From: Hoeflea sp038900095
GTDB taxonomy: Bacteria > Pseudomonadota > Alphaproteobacteria > Rhizobiales > Rhizobiaceae
Assembly (NCBI RefSeq): GCF_038900095.1
Contig: NZ_JBBMQQ010000001.1
Span: 868,001 to 932,000, forward strand
Direction of reading: 5' to 3'
DNA length: 64,000 nt
Each line of letters opens with the position of its first letter. Positions within the stretch are counted from its first letter, which is position 1. Below are positions 36,550 to 45,538 of the stretch, piece after piece. The translations under genes were made by a program, and so were the position numbers. Under the pieces are notes generated by a model. It saw only the letters and a list, made by a program, of their open reading frames with translations. It was not told where the DNA came from and did not search any database.

Positions 36550-38049
36550 ATGCAAGAACTCACCCATTTTATCGGCGGCCAGCATGTCAAAGGCAAGTCG
36601 GGCCGTTTTGCCGATGTGATGAACCCGGCAACGGGCGAAGTGCAGGCGAAGGTTCCGCTGGCCTCGAACGAGGAACTTGCTGAAGCGGTTGCAGTTGCTG
36701 CCAAGGCGCAAGTGGGCTGGGCTGCGACCAACCCGCAAAAACGCGCCCGGGTGATGATGAAGTTTGTTGAGCTTTTGCATCGCGACATGGACAAGCTCGC
36801 CGAAGCGCTGTCGCGCGAACATGGCAAGACAATTCCCGACGCCAAGGGCGACGTGATGCGTGGCCTTGAAGTGGCCGAGTTCTCCTTTGGTGCGCCGCAT
36901 CTGCTCAAGGGCGAGTTCACCGAGGGCGCCGGTCCCGGCATCGACATGTACTCGATCCGCCAGCCGCTTGGCGTGGTCGCCGGCATCACGCCGTTCAACT
37001 TCCCGGCGATGATCCCGATGTGGAAATTCTGCCCGGCGATCGCTGCAGGCAACGCCTTCATCCTCAAGCCATCCGAGCGTGATCCGTCCGTGCCGATCAT
37101 GCTGGCCGAACTGATGAGCGAAGCCGGCGCTCCGGACGGCATCCTCAACGTCGTCAACGGCGACAAGGAAGCGGTCGATGCGATTCTGGATCATCCGGAA
37201 ATCATGGCTATCGGCTTTGTCGGCTCGACGCCGATCGCGCAATATATCTATGCCCGTGGTTGCGCCAACGGCAAGCGCGTTCAGTGCTTTGGCGGGGCCA
37301 AGAACCACATGATCATCATGCCGGATGCCGATATGGACCAGGCAGTGGACGCCCTGATCGGCGCGGGCTACGGTGCTGCCGGCGAACGTTGCATGGCAAT
37401 TTCGGTCGCTGTGCCGGTCGGAGAAGAGACCGCAAACCGGCTGATCGAAAAGCTGACACCGCGCGTCGAGTCCCTGAAAATCGGGCCTTACACTGCCGGC
37501 AATGATGTCGATTTTGGTCCACTGGTGACCCGCGAAGCCCGCGACCGGGTTCTCGGACTGGTCAATTCCGGTGTGGAGCAGGGTGCCAAGCTGGTGGTGG
37601 ATGGCCGTGACTTCAAGCTGCAGGGCTACGAGAACGGCAACTTCATGGGCGGCTGCCTGTTCGACAACGTCACCCGTGACATGGATATCTACCAGCAGGA
37701 AATCTTTGGGCCTGTGCTGTCGGTGGTACGTGCGCCGAACTACGAGGAAGCGCTGCGCTACCCGATGGAACATGAATATGGCAACGGCACGGCGATCTAT
37801 ACCCGCGATGGCGATGCGGCACGTGATTTTGCCAGCCGCATCAATATCGGCATGGTCGGCATCAATGTGCCGATCCCGGTACCGCTGGCCTACCACACCT
37901 TTGGCGGCTGGAAGAAGTCCGGCTTCGGTGACCTCAACCAGCATGGCCCGGATTCTTTCCGGTTCTACACGCGCACCAAGACAGTGACCGCGCGTTGGCC
38001 TTCGGGTATCAAGGATGGTGCCGACTTCAACATCCCGACGATGGGGTGA
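36550..38049 (+). CDS. mmsA: CoA-acylating methylmalonate-semialdehyde dehydrogenase
   Basis: Converts methylmalonate semialdehyde plus NAD and CoA to propionyl-CoA in valine degradation (also acts on malonate semialdehyde); 499 residues. The ALDH fold shows ITPFNFPAMIPMWKFCPAIA, GFVGSTPIAQYIY and the catalytic Cys281 in AAGERCMAIS; the subfamily marker CFGGAKNHMIIMPDAD replaces the general ALDH glutamate region. The ATG follows GGAGGCAGGACC. It begins the valine block mmsA, isobutyryl-CoA dehydrogenase, hydroxyisobutyryl-CoA hydrolase and mmsB. Confidence 0.95.
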   Translation: MQELTHFIGGQHVKGKSGRFADVMNPATGEVQAKVPLASNEELAEAVAVAAKAQVGWAATNPQKRARVMMKFVELLHRDMDKLAEALSREHGKTIPDAKGDVMRGLEVAEFSFGAPHLLKGEFTEGAGPGIDMYSIRQPLGVVAGITPFNFPAMIPMWKFCPAIAAGNAFILKPSERDPSVPIMLAELMSEAGAPDGILNVVNGDKEAVDAILDHPEIMAIGFVGSTPIAQYIYARGCANGKRVQCFGGAKNHMIIMPDADMDQAVDALIGAGYGAAGERCMAISVAVPVGEETANRLIEKLTPRVESLKIGPYTAGNDVDFGPLVTREARDRVLGLVNSGVEQGAKLVVDGRDFKLQGYENGNFMGGCLFDNVTRDMDIYQQEIFGPVLSVVRAPNYEEALRYPMEHEYGNGTAIYTRDGDAARDFASRINIGMVGINVPIPVPLAYHTFGGWKKSGFGDLNQHGPDSFRFYTRTKTVTARWPSGIKDGADFNIPTMG

Positions 38050-38091
38050 GGAAACCAAGCATAGAGCGAGCGACCGGGAGGCAGAATTGCC

Positions 38092-39240
38092 ATGGACTTT
38101 GAACTGAACGAGGAACAACAGGCGATCTTCGATATGGCGCGGGATTTCGGCGCCGAGAAAATCGCCCCTTTCGCGGCACAGTGGGAAAAGGAAGAGGCGA
38201 TTCCGCGCTCGGTGCTCGAAGAGGCCGCAGCCCTCGGGCTTGCCGCTATCTATGTGCCGGAGAAAGACGGCGGCTCGGGGCTGACCCGGCTGGATGCAAC
38301 GCTGGTGTTCGAGGCGCTGTCGATGGCCTGTCCGTCGGTCGCCTCGTTCCTGTCGATTCACAACATGTGCACCTGGATGGTGTCGTCCTACGGTTCGGAC
38401 GAGATGAAGGCGCGGTTGCTGCCCGATCTCGTCTCGATGACCAAGATTGCCTCCTACTGCCTGACCGAACCGGGCTCCGGGTCTGATGCCTCGGCGCTGC
38501 GGACACGGGCAGAGCGGACCAATGAGGGCTACAAGCTCAATGGAACCAAGGCCTTCATCTCCGGCGGCGGCTTTTCCGATCTCTACCTGGTGATGACACG
38601 GACCGGTGCGGATGGCCCCAAGGGCATCTCCGCTGTCGTTGTCGAGGACGGCACGCCGGGTCTTTCCTTCGGTGCGCCGGAGAACAAGATGGGCTGGCGG
38701 TCGCAGCCGACCTCGCAGGTGCAGTTCGATGATTGTGTGATCCCGGCCGACAATCTGCTGGGCGAAGAGGGGGCAGGTTTCCGCTACGCGATGAGCGGGC
38801 TTGACGGCGGCCGGCTCAACATAGCGGCATCAGCCCTTGGCGGTGCGCAATCGGCGCTCGACAAGACGCTGGCCTATATGGGCGAACGCGAAGCCTTCGG
38901 GAAAACCATCGATCAGTTCCAGGCACTGCAGTTCCGGCTTGCCGACATGGAAACCGAGATGCAGGCGGCACGGATTTTCCTGCGCCAGGCAGCCAGCAAG
39001 CTCGACCGCAAGGCCCCGGACGCGACCAAGTTCTGCGCCATGGCCAAGCGGTTTGTCACCGATACGGCGTTCAATGTTGCCAATGACGCGCTGCAGCTGC
39101 ACGGCGGCTACGGCTACCTGGCGGACTACGGCGTTGAAAAGATCGTTCGCGATCTTCGCGTGCACCAGATTCTGGAAGGCACCAACGAGATCATGCGGCT
39201 GATCGTTTCGCGGGCGTTGCTGGCGGAGCGCGCTGCATGA
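38092..39240 (+). CDS. Isobutyryl-CoA dehydrogenase (ACAD8-like)
   Basis: An FAD acyl-CoA dehydrogenase of 382 residues: MDFELNEEQQAIFDMARDFG at the N-terminus, ASYCLTEPGSGSDASALRT, the GFRYAMSGLDGGRLNIAASA stretch and the catalytic glutamate in HQILEGTNEIMRLIVSRALL. Position between mmsA and the hydroxyisobutyryl-CoA hydrolase argues for isobutyryl-CoA to methacrylyl-CoA conversion. Ribosome site GGGAGGCAGAATTGCC. It overlaps the next gene by four bases (ATGA). Confidence 0.92.
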   Translation: MDFELNEEQQAIFDMARDFGAEKIAPFAAQWEKEEAIPRSVLEEAAALGLAAIYVPEKDGGSGLTRLDATLVFEALSMACPSVASFLSIHNMCTWMVSSYGSDEMKARLLPDLVSMTKIASYCLTEPGSGSDASALRTRAERTNEGYKLNGTKAFISGGGFSDLYLVMTRTGADGPKGISAVVVEDGTPGLSFGAPENKMGWRSQPTSQVQFDDCVIPADNLLGEEGAGFRYAMSGLDGGRLNIAASALGGAQSALDKTLAYMGEREAFGKTIDQFQALQFRLADMETEMQAARIFLRQAASKLDRKAPDATKFCAMAKRFVTDTAFNVANDALQLHGGYGYLADYGVEKIVRDLRVHQILEGTNEIMRLIVSRALLAERAA

Positions 39241-40259
39241 GCATCCGCATCCGCAAGATCGGGCGCATCGGTCAGATCACGTTGCAGCGGCCCGAGGCGC
39301 TCAATGCCGTGACCTACGACATGGTGCTGGCGATTGAAGCCGCACTTGATGGCTGGCGCGATGACGATGATGTCGTCTGCGTTCTGATCGACGCGGAAGG
39401 ACACAAGGCGTTCTCCGCCGGCGGCGATCTTCAGTTCATGTATGACACCGCCTCCAAGGGCGACTTCGATGCGGGCCGGACCTTCTGGCGTGACGAATAC
39501 CGGCTCAATGCCAAGATCGCGGCCTATCCCAAACCCTATATCGCGCTGTGCCAGGGGTTCACCATGGGTGGCGGTGTCGGGGTGTCGCTGCACGGCTCGC
39601 ACAGGGTCGTGGGTGAAAGCTCGAAGATTGCGATGCCCGAATGCGCGGTCGGGCTTGTGCCCGATGTCGGCGGGACGCTGCTTCTGGCGCGGGCGCCGGG
39701 GCGGCTGGGCGAATATCTTGGCGTGACCGGTTACCGGATGAACGCATCTGACGCGATCCTTGCCGGTTTTGCAGACTATTTCATCCCCGAGGCCGAATGG
39801 CCCGGATTGACCGAAACGCTGATCGAAACCGGCGATTGGTCGGCGGTGACGTCGTTGGCGCGCGATCCGGAAGACGGTCCGCTGATGGGGTTGCGTGCGC
39901 AGGTGGATGCGCATTTCGGCAAGGACACGCTTGCGCAGATACTGGCCTCGCTGCCTGGAGACGAGTGGGGTGCGGCAACCGCCAAGGCCATACGCGCCGG
40001 CTCGCCGCTGTCGACAAACTGCACCATTGAGCTCGTGCGACGGGCGCGTGAAAGCAACGATATCGGTTCAGCCCTTTGCCACGAATACCGCTTTACCTCG
40101 CGCAGTGCGTCCGAGGGTGATTTCGTCGAGGGCATTCGCGCCGCGATCATCGACAAAGACAGAAACCCGCGCTGGCGTCACGCGAGCGTCGAGGACGTGC
40201 CGGCCGAGACCGTGGCGGCAATGCTGTCTGCACCAGCTGGCGGCGATATCAGTTTCTAG
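39237..40259 (+). CDS. 3-Hydroxyisobutyryl-CoA hydrolase (enoyl-CoA hydratase/isomerase family)
   Basis: A 340-residue crotonase-fold protein. The N-terminal block RIGQITLQRPEALNAVTYDM and the active-site stretch CQGFTMGGGVGVSLHGSHRV, then IAMPECAVGLVPDVGGTLLL, match the hydrolase branch (HIBCH) rather than hydratases: the length and the E-x-x-V-G-L-x-P-D-V-G-G pattern are typical. It would free 3-hydroxyisobutyrate from its CoA ester between the dehydrogenase upstream and mmsB downstream. Start ATG overlaps the preceding stop. No separate methacrylyl-CoA hydratase is seen in this window. Confidence 0.9.
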   Translation: MSIRIRKIGRIGQITLQRPEALNAVTYDMVLAIEAALDGWRDDDDVVCVLIDAEGHKAFSAGGDLQFMYDTASKGDFDAGRTFWRDEYRLNAKIAAYPKPYIALCQGFTMGGGVGVSLHGSHRVVGESSKIAMPECAVGLVPDVGGTLLLARAPGRLGEYLGVTGYRMNASDAILAGFADYFIPEAEWPGLTETLIETGDWSAVTSLARDPEDGPLMGLRAQVDAHFGKDTLAQILASLPGDEWGAATAKAIRAGSPLSTNCTIELVRRARESNDIGSALCHEYRFTSRSASEGDFVEGIRAAIIDKDRNPRWRHASVEDVPAETVAAMLSAPAGGDISF

Positions 40260-40306
40260 CGCGGCTGTTGCCGTCAAATACCGGAACAATTGGCAGGGAG
40301 GACGTC

Positions 40307-41161
40307 ATGAAAATCGGATTCATCGGACTTGGAAATATGGGCGCACCGATGGCGGCCAATCTGATCAAGGCCGGCCACCATCTGACCGGCTTCGATGTCG
40401 CGGGTGTGAGCGTTGAAGGCGCTGCGAGCGCCGGATCGGCGGCGGAAGCAGCCACCGGACAGGATGCGGTGATCACCATGCTTCCCAACGGCGACATCCT
40501 GCGGTCCGTCTATGCCGAGATCGTTCCGGCCGGCGCAAAGGGCGCGGTCTTCATCGATTGCTCGACCGTCGATGTCGACAGCGCAAAGGCGGCGCACGAG
40601 ATGGCGAAATCTGCAGGGTTGCTTTCGGTCGACGCGCCGGTTTCGGGCGGCGTCGGCGGGGCGGCCGGTGGGACCCTGACATTCATGGCCGGCGGCAGCG
40701 ACGAAGCCTTTGGCCGTGCTGCGCCGCTGTTTGACATCATGGGCCAGAAAGCCGTGCATTGCGGCGCGGCGGGTGCAGGACAATCGGCCAAGATCTGCAA
40801 CAACATGTTGCTCGGCATTTCGATGATCGGCACCTGCGAAGCCTTTGCGCTGGCCGAAAAACTGGGGCTTTCGGCACAAAGCCTGTTCGATGTGGTCTCG
40901 ACCTCGTCGGGTTCCTGCTGGTCGGTCAATACCTATTGCCCTGTGCCCGGTGTCGGTCCTCAAAGTCCGGCTGACAATGGCTACAAGCCGGGCTTCGCGG
41001 CAGAACTGATGCTCAAGGATCTGAAGTTGTCGCAACAGGCAGCTTCGAGCGTTTCGGCGCAGACGCCGATGGGGGCCCGGGCCACGGAACTTTATGACGC
41101 GTTTGTCGCCGGTGACGGCAAGGGGCGCGATTTCTCTGCAATGATCGAGAAGCTGAAGTAA
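40307..41161 (+). CDS. mmsB: 3-Hydroxyisobutyrate dehydrogenase
   Basis: Oxidises 3-hydroxyisobutyrate to methylmalonate semialdehyde with NAD; 284 residues. IGFIGLGNMGAPMAANLIKA is the classical cofactor and signature segment, followed by DAPVSGGVGGAAGGTLTFMA (substrate-binding), the catalytic lysine in GQSAKICNNMLLGISMIGTC and FAAELMLKDLKLSQQAA near the end. The ATG at 40307 follows GGGAGGACGTC. It closes the valine operon, 47 bases after the hydrolase, and is followed by a bidirectional terminator. Confidence 0.95.
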   Translation: MKIGFIGLGNMGAPMAANLIKAGHHLTGFDVAGVSVEGAASAGSAAEAATGQDAVITMLPNGDILRSVYAEIVPAGAKGAVFIDCSTVDVDSAKAAHEMAKSAGLLSVDAPVSGGVGGAAGGTLTFMAGGSDEAFGRAAPLFDIMGQKAVHCGAAGAGQSAKICNNMLLGISMIGTCEAFALAEKLGLSAQSLFDVVSTSSGSCWSVNTYCPVPGVGPQSPADNGYKPGFAAELMLKDLKLSQQAASSVSAQTPMGARATELYDAFVAGDGKGRDFSAMIEKLK

Positions 41162-41172
41162 TATTGACACGT

Positions 41173-41203
41173 AAAAAAAGGGGCCATCCGGCCCCTTTTT
41201 TTT
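41173..41203. terminator. Bidirectional rho-independent terminator
   Basis: Seven A, then GGGGCC-ATCC-GGCCCC, then eight T. It serves mmsB on the plus strand and the chemoreceptor gene on the minus strand, whose stops lie 12 and 32 bases away. Confidence 0.93.
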
Positions 41204-41234
41204 GTCGTGGTTCGTTACGCTGGAAGCTTTCCTC

Positions 41235-43553
41235 TCAGAATTCGCTCCAATCAGCGCCGACCACAGCTTTGCCACCGGAACTTGTCCGTGCCGGTGCCTT
41301 CGACGTCACGGGATGTGCGCCCGGTTCGCGCATTTTCGTGGCCATGGCAGCCAGATCCGAGGATGAGGGTGTCCCGGAGAGCTGGAAGTTGGAGACAAGT
41401 TCACCAAGTCCCCGGGCTTCATTGTTGAGCGCGAGGCTGGCAGCGTTTGTTTCCTCCACCATGGCGGCGTTCTGCTGGGTCACCTGGTCCATCTGGTTGA
41501 TGGCCTGGTTGATTTCCTGGATACCGACGGCCTGCTCGGATGCCGACTGGGAAATCTCCTGGATCAGGCTGTTGATCTTGACCACCTGGGCTGAGATGTC
41601 ACGGAGCGCTTCACCGGTCTGGCCGACAAATTCGACGCCCTGTTCAACCTCACTGGCCGACGTCTTGATCAGGGTGGCGATTTCCTTCGCGGCCGAAGCT
41701 GATCGCTGGGCCAGTTCGCGCACTTCCTGTGCGACAACCGCGAAACCGCGGCCGGCTTCGCCCGCACGAGCCGCCTCGACACCGGCGTTGAGGGCCAGCA
41801 GGTTGGTCTGGAACGCGATTTCGTCGATCACGCCGATAATCCGGCTAACCTCCTGGGAGGATTGCTCGATGGCGGTCATGGCGTGAACGGCCTTTTCAAC
41901 GACGGCGCCTGACTGGTTGGTGCTTTCGTTGGTGTGTTGGACCGTTTGTGCCGCCGTTCTGGCGTTTTCGGCGCTGGCATTGACCTGCGATGTCAGCTGG
42001 TCCAGGGCGGCGGCGGTTTCTTCGAGGCTTGCAGCCTGTTTCTCCGTGCGCATCGACAGGTCGTTGGCCGCCGTGCTCATTTCTCCGGTGCCCGACGTGA
42101 TGTTGGCCACCGAAGTGTTGACCGTCTTGAGGGTCTGCTCGAGGCTTTCCATGGCGGAGTTGAAATCCTCGCGCAACTGGGCGTACTCGCCGGGGAATTC
42201 ATCGTGAATCCGATGGGTCATGTCACCAGCCGAAAGCCGGGAAAGACCGGTGCCCAGACGGGTAACAATCCGCTTCTGCAGGGCTGCCGAACTGGCGCGC
42301 TCGGTTTCCGTGGTTTCACGGGCGCGCTCCGCACTCTCACGGTCTCGTGCAGCCTGGGATTCAAGCTGGTCTGATTCAGCGAGACGATGGCGGAACCCTT
42401 CCAGCGCGCGGGCGACGGCTCCGGTTTCATCCGAACTCGATTGACCGTTGATCGGCTTTTCGTAGTCGCCGTTGCTGAGGATCTTCACATCGGCGACGAG
42501 CTGATCGAGCGGACGTTTGACGAGCCGGTTTACCGAAGCGAAGATGCCCAGCAGCACAGCACCGAGAACGATCAGGCCGCCAATGATCATCATGTAGGTC
42601 TGCTGCATGACCGGACCTGCAATTGCAGCATCCGGGATATCGACGAGAACAACCCAGCTTGCATTCACGCCGGGAAGTTCGAACGGATACACAAGACGGT
42701 GGATGGTGGCGCCGCCTTGACCTGCAAGGTCACGGAGCGTGGCTGATACGCCGCGATCGAGGGCGGCCTTGACCTCTGCTTGACCCTCGGCGTCGAAATC
42801 GGTCATCATGGCGTCCTGTGTCGGACCGACAAGCCATTTGCTGTCCTGTGAGACCAGCATGACGCGGCCGGATTCGAACGGGCGCATTTTCGACAGCTTG
42901 TCCGAAAGCGAGGCGAGCGAAACGTCGATGCCCGACACGCCGATCAGTTTGCCGCCGGATTTGACCGGGAAAGTGATCGAACTCAACGTGGTCGGAACAG
43001 ATGCGCCCTGAGCCAGGTATGGCGGTGTGATGGCGCCTTTGCCGCTGGTTGCCGACATTGCGTACCATGCGGCGGCAGGATCGATGTCGAAAGTCGAGAA
43101 GTGGATTTCACCGCTGCTGGTCTTGGTCCAGTACGGGCTGAAGGCTCCTTTCGAATTGCCGCCCATTTCCTTGTTGTCGATAAAGTCGGCCTGGTGGCCG
43201 TCAAACTGGTTTTCGGCTTCCGCAAACCAGGCGCCAAAGGCCATGTCATGCGTCTGCATGGTGGCTTTGGCCAAATTGATGATCCCGGTCCTGTCGAGGT
43301 CACTTTCGGCATGACCATTTCCGGTGATCGCTGCCATGGTGGCTGCGGCAGTTGCAAGACCACCGATTTCGCCGGCAATGTTGGCCGCAATGGCTTTTGC
43401 TTCGACCTGGGCCTGATCAAACACGAGTGCTTCAACGTGTTGTTCCGTGCTGGAGATCAGGACGTAGTTCGAGATGAGAAGGACAGATGCGACGGTAGCG
43501 CCGGCAACTGCAATGAGTTTTGTCGAGAGAGATCTGTTGGTAAAGCCGAGCAT
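41235..43553 (-). CDS. Methyl-accepting chemotaxis protein with dCache-type sensor
   Basis: A 772-residue chemoreceptor: TM1 (STKLIAVAGATVASVLLISN), a periplasmic double-Cache-like domain to about residue 305 (AFGAWFAEAENQFDGHQADF, SPYWTKTSSGEIHFSTFDID, KSGGKLIGVSGIDVSL), TM2 (TYMMIIGGLIVLGAVLLGIF), HAMP and coiled coil, then the signalling tip IDEIAFQTNLLALNAGVEAA plus RAGEAGRGFAVVAQEVRELA. The C-terminus DWSEF fits the pentapeptide (xWxxF) that tethers CheR/CheB. The ATG at 43553 follows GAGGACAAGTCGC; the ATG at 43577 has no ribosome site. dCache domains mostly bind amino or organic acids; its position beside hmgA hints at an aromatic or related ligand. Confidence 0.93.
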   Translation of the reverse strand: MLGFTNRSLSTKLIAVAGATVASVLLISNYVLISSTEQHVEALVFDQAQVEAKAIAANIAGEIGGLATAAATMAAITGNGHAESDLDRTGIINLAKATMQTHDMAFGAWFAEAENQFDGHQADFIDNKEMGGNSKGAFSPYWTKTSSGEIHFSTFDIDPAAAWYAMSATSGKGAITPPYLAQGASVPTTLSSITFPVKSGGKLIGVSGIDVSLASLSDKLSKMRPFESGRVMLVSQDSKWLVGPTQDAMMTDFDAEGQAEVKAALDRGVSATLRDLAGQGGATIHRLVYPFELPGVNASWVVLVDIPDAAIAGPVMQQTYMMIIGGLIVLGAVLLGIFASVNRLVKRPLDQLVADVKILSNGDYEKPINGQSSSDETGAVARALEGFRHRLAESDQLESQAARDRESAERARETTETERASSAALQKRIVTRLGTGLSRLSAGDMTHRIHDEFPGEYAQLREDFNSAMESLEQTLKTVNTSVANITSGTGEMSTAANDLSMRTEKQAASLEETAAALDQLTSQVNASAENARTAAQTVQHTNESTNQSGAVVEKAVHAMTAIEQSSQEVSRIIGVIDEIAFQTNLLALNAGVEAARAGEAGRGFAVVAQEVRELAQRSASAAKEIATLIKTSASEVEQGVEFVGQTGEALRDISAQVVKINSLIQEISQSASEQAVGIQEINQAINQMDQVTQQNAAMVEETNAASLALNNEARGLGELVSNFQLSGTPSSSDLAAMATKMREPGAHPVTSKAPARTSSGGKAVVGADWSEF

Positions 43554-44023
43554 GCGACTTGTCCTCAAATTGCGCATTCGCGGGTAGCGAAATGCAGACC
43601 GAACAAATTGTGAGAGGATCCATCATGGTTATTGCAGGCCCGGTGGCGACTACATCTCGCACCTTTGTTTAGCCTCGAATTTTCCGATATTGTTTTATCG
43701 TTTCCGAAAAATGAATCGGCCCCTTCGAAATTTAGAAGTGCAACGGCTATCCTATTGGAAGTTATCGTTTTAATTATGATCTCAGCAACGCAAATTGCGA
43801 AGATTCATCAAGGGAACTGGCTTCCTGAGAGGGCCCAAAACGGGTCCGGCGCCGGAACGGCAAAACCTGCCGCCCTGTGCCGGACAAGAGCGCACGCCGC
43901 CTCAGACCAAATTCCACGCGACAAATGCAGGTTTGTAGCCGCCGTTCAAACTTTCAAGCCTTGATAGTTACATTTACAACTGATTTTATAGCCACTGATT
44001 TGAACAGTTATCGGAGTGCTCCA
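43554..44023. other. Divergent region between chemoreceptor and hmgA
   Basis: A 470-base gap, AT-rich near 43670-43800 and 43960-44020. It must hold both promoters. A possible operator and promoter for hmgA lie at 43961-43990. Nothing gene-like is supported; the open frame that extends hmgA upstream has no ribosome site and no family match. Confidence 0.5.
43966..43981 (+). promoter_or_regulatory. Possible operator upstream of hmgA
   Basis: AGTTACATTTACAACT, an imperfect palindrome of the form AGTT-N8-AACT with two further symmetric pairs. It lies 43 bases before the hmgA start, between a candidate -35 (TTGATA at 43961) and a T/A-rich -10 (TTTATA at about 43985). The spacing suits a MarR- or IclR-type repressor of homogentisate genes. 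No such regulator is in the window. Confidence 0.35.
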
Positions 44024-45355
44024 ATGTCGCTTGCCTATATGCCGGGTTTTGGAAACGACTTTGAAACCGAAAGCCTGCCTGGCGCTCTGCCGCAGGGGCA
44101 GAATTCGCCGCAGCGCTGTGCTTACGGCCTGTATGCCGAACAGCTTTCCGGCTCGCCGTTTACCGCGCCGCGCGGAACCAACGAGCGCTCATGGCTGTAC
44201 CGGATCCGTCCCAGCGTGCGCCACACCACCGATTTCCGAGTGATTGACCGGCCTTACTGGCTGTCGGCGCCGAAACAGGAGCCCGATATCCTCTCGCTGG
44301 GCCAGAGGCGCTGGGATCCGATGCCCTATCCGGATAGTGCGGTGAATTTTCTCGATTCGATGCGCACCATCACCACTGCCGGCGATGTGGTCGGGCAGAC
44401 CGGGATGGCCACCCATATCTATGCGCTGACGGCGGACATGGAGGATGACTATTTCTTCGATGCCGATGGCGAGTTGATGATCGTTCCGCAGGAAGGCGCA
44501 CTGACAATCTTCACCGAGATGGGGATCATCGAGGTTGCGCCGCTGGAGATCGTGGTGCTGCCGCGCGGCATGATGTTCAAGGTGAAGCGGGCCGAGGGTG
44601 TTGAGCGGGCACGTGGTTATGTCTGCGAAAACTACGGCGCCAAGTTCTCTCTGCCCGAACGCGGACCGATCGGCGCCAACTGCCTGGCAAACCCGCGCGA
44701 CTTCAAGACGCCGGTAGCGGCTTATGAAGACAAGGAAACCACATGCCTGGTGCATATCAAGTGGTGCGGCGTGTTCCATGTCACTGCAATTGGCCATTCT
44801 CCGCTCGATGTGGTGGCTTGGCACGGTAATTACGCGCCCTACAAGTATGACCTGAGAACCTTCTCGCCGGTGGGTGCGATCGGCTTTGACCATCCTGATC
44901 CGTCGATCTTCACCGTGCTGACGGCGCCTTCGGGCGAGGCGGGGACGGCCAATATCGATTTCGTGATCTTCCCGCCGCGCTGGATGGTGGCCGAGCATTC
45001 CTTCCGTCCGCCTTGGTATCATCGGAATATCATGAGTGAATTCATGGGCTTGATCGAAGGTCAGTACGACGCCAAGGAAGAAGGCTTCGTGCCCGGCGGT
45101 GTCAGCCTGCACAACATGATGATGCCGCACGGCCCCGATCATGATGCCTTCGAAAAGGCCTCGACGGTTGAGCTCAAACCGGTCAAGCTGTCGGATACGA
45201 TGGCGTTCATGTTCGAAACCCGTTTCCCGCAGATGGTGACCCGTTATGCGGCGGAACTTGAAACGCTTCAGACCGGCTATGTGAATTGCTGGGAGGGGAT
45301 CGAACGCAAATTTGACGGCACGCCGGAAGCCGGCGGCTGGTCGGGCGCCAAGTGA
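44024..45355 (+). CDS. hmgA: Homogentisate 1,2-dioxygenase
   Basis: Opens the ring of homogentisate to maleylacetoacetate with O2 and Fe(II); 443 residues. MPGFGNDFETESLPGALPQG is the family N-terminus, followed by LYAEQLSGSPFTAPR and RSWLYRIRPS. The iron site is in PPWYHRNIMSEFMGLIEGQY (His and Glu) and MMMPHGPDHDAFEKA (second His). ATG 44024 follows CGGAGTGCTCCA; the frame is open 49 codons upstream but unconserved there. First gene of a seven-gene homogentisate unit, with 183 bases before the next gene. Confidence 0.97.
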   Translation: MSLAYMPGFGNDFETESLPGALPQGQNSPQRCAYGLYAEQLSGSPFTAPRGTNERSWLYRIRPSVRHTTDFRVIDRPYWLSAPKQEPDILSLGQRRWDPMPYPDSAVNFLDSMRTITTAGDVVGQTGMATHIYALTADMEDDYFFDADGELMIVPQEGALTIFTEMGIIEVAPLEIVVLPRGMMFKVKRAEGVERARGYVCENYGAKFSLPERGPIGANCLANPRDFKTPVAAYEDKETTCLVHIKWCGVFHVTAIGHSPLDVVAWHGNYAPYKYDLRTFSPVGAIGFDHPDPSIFTVLTAPSGEAGTANIDFVIFPPRWMVAEHSFRPPWYHRNIMSEFMGLIEGQYDAKEEGFVPGGVSLHNMMMPHGPDHDAFEKASTVELKPVKLSDTMAFMFETRFPQMVTRYAAELETLQTGYVNCWEGIERKFDGTPEAGGWSGAK

Positions 45356-45538
45356 ACCGTCGCCGGGTCTGACCGGGCTGCGAAAGCGGGCCGGCACTCC
45401 CGGCGTGCTGACACTGGCCCGCGCTCCTGTTGACCGGGGCCGGTTTATCCCGCTCCGGGAAGAGACCCGGGAAAAGACAATGGGGCGTGATGGACCGGAC
45501 CTGCCGGTCGCATCTGCCGAACCACAAAGGAACATCGC

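Noticed and set aside
36502..38361. A 619-codon frame antisense to mmsA
   Set aside because: mmsA is complete with its catalytic cysteine and ribosome site. The opposite frame has neither.
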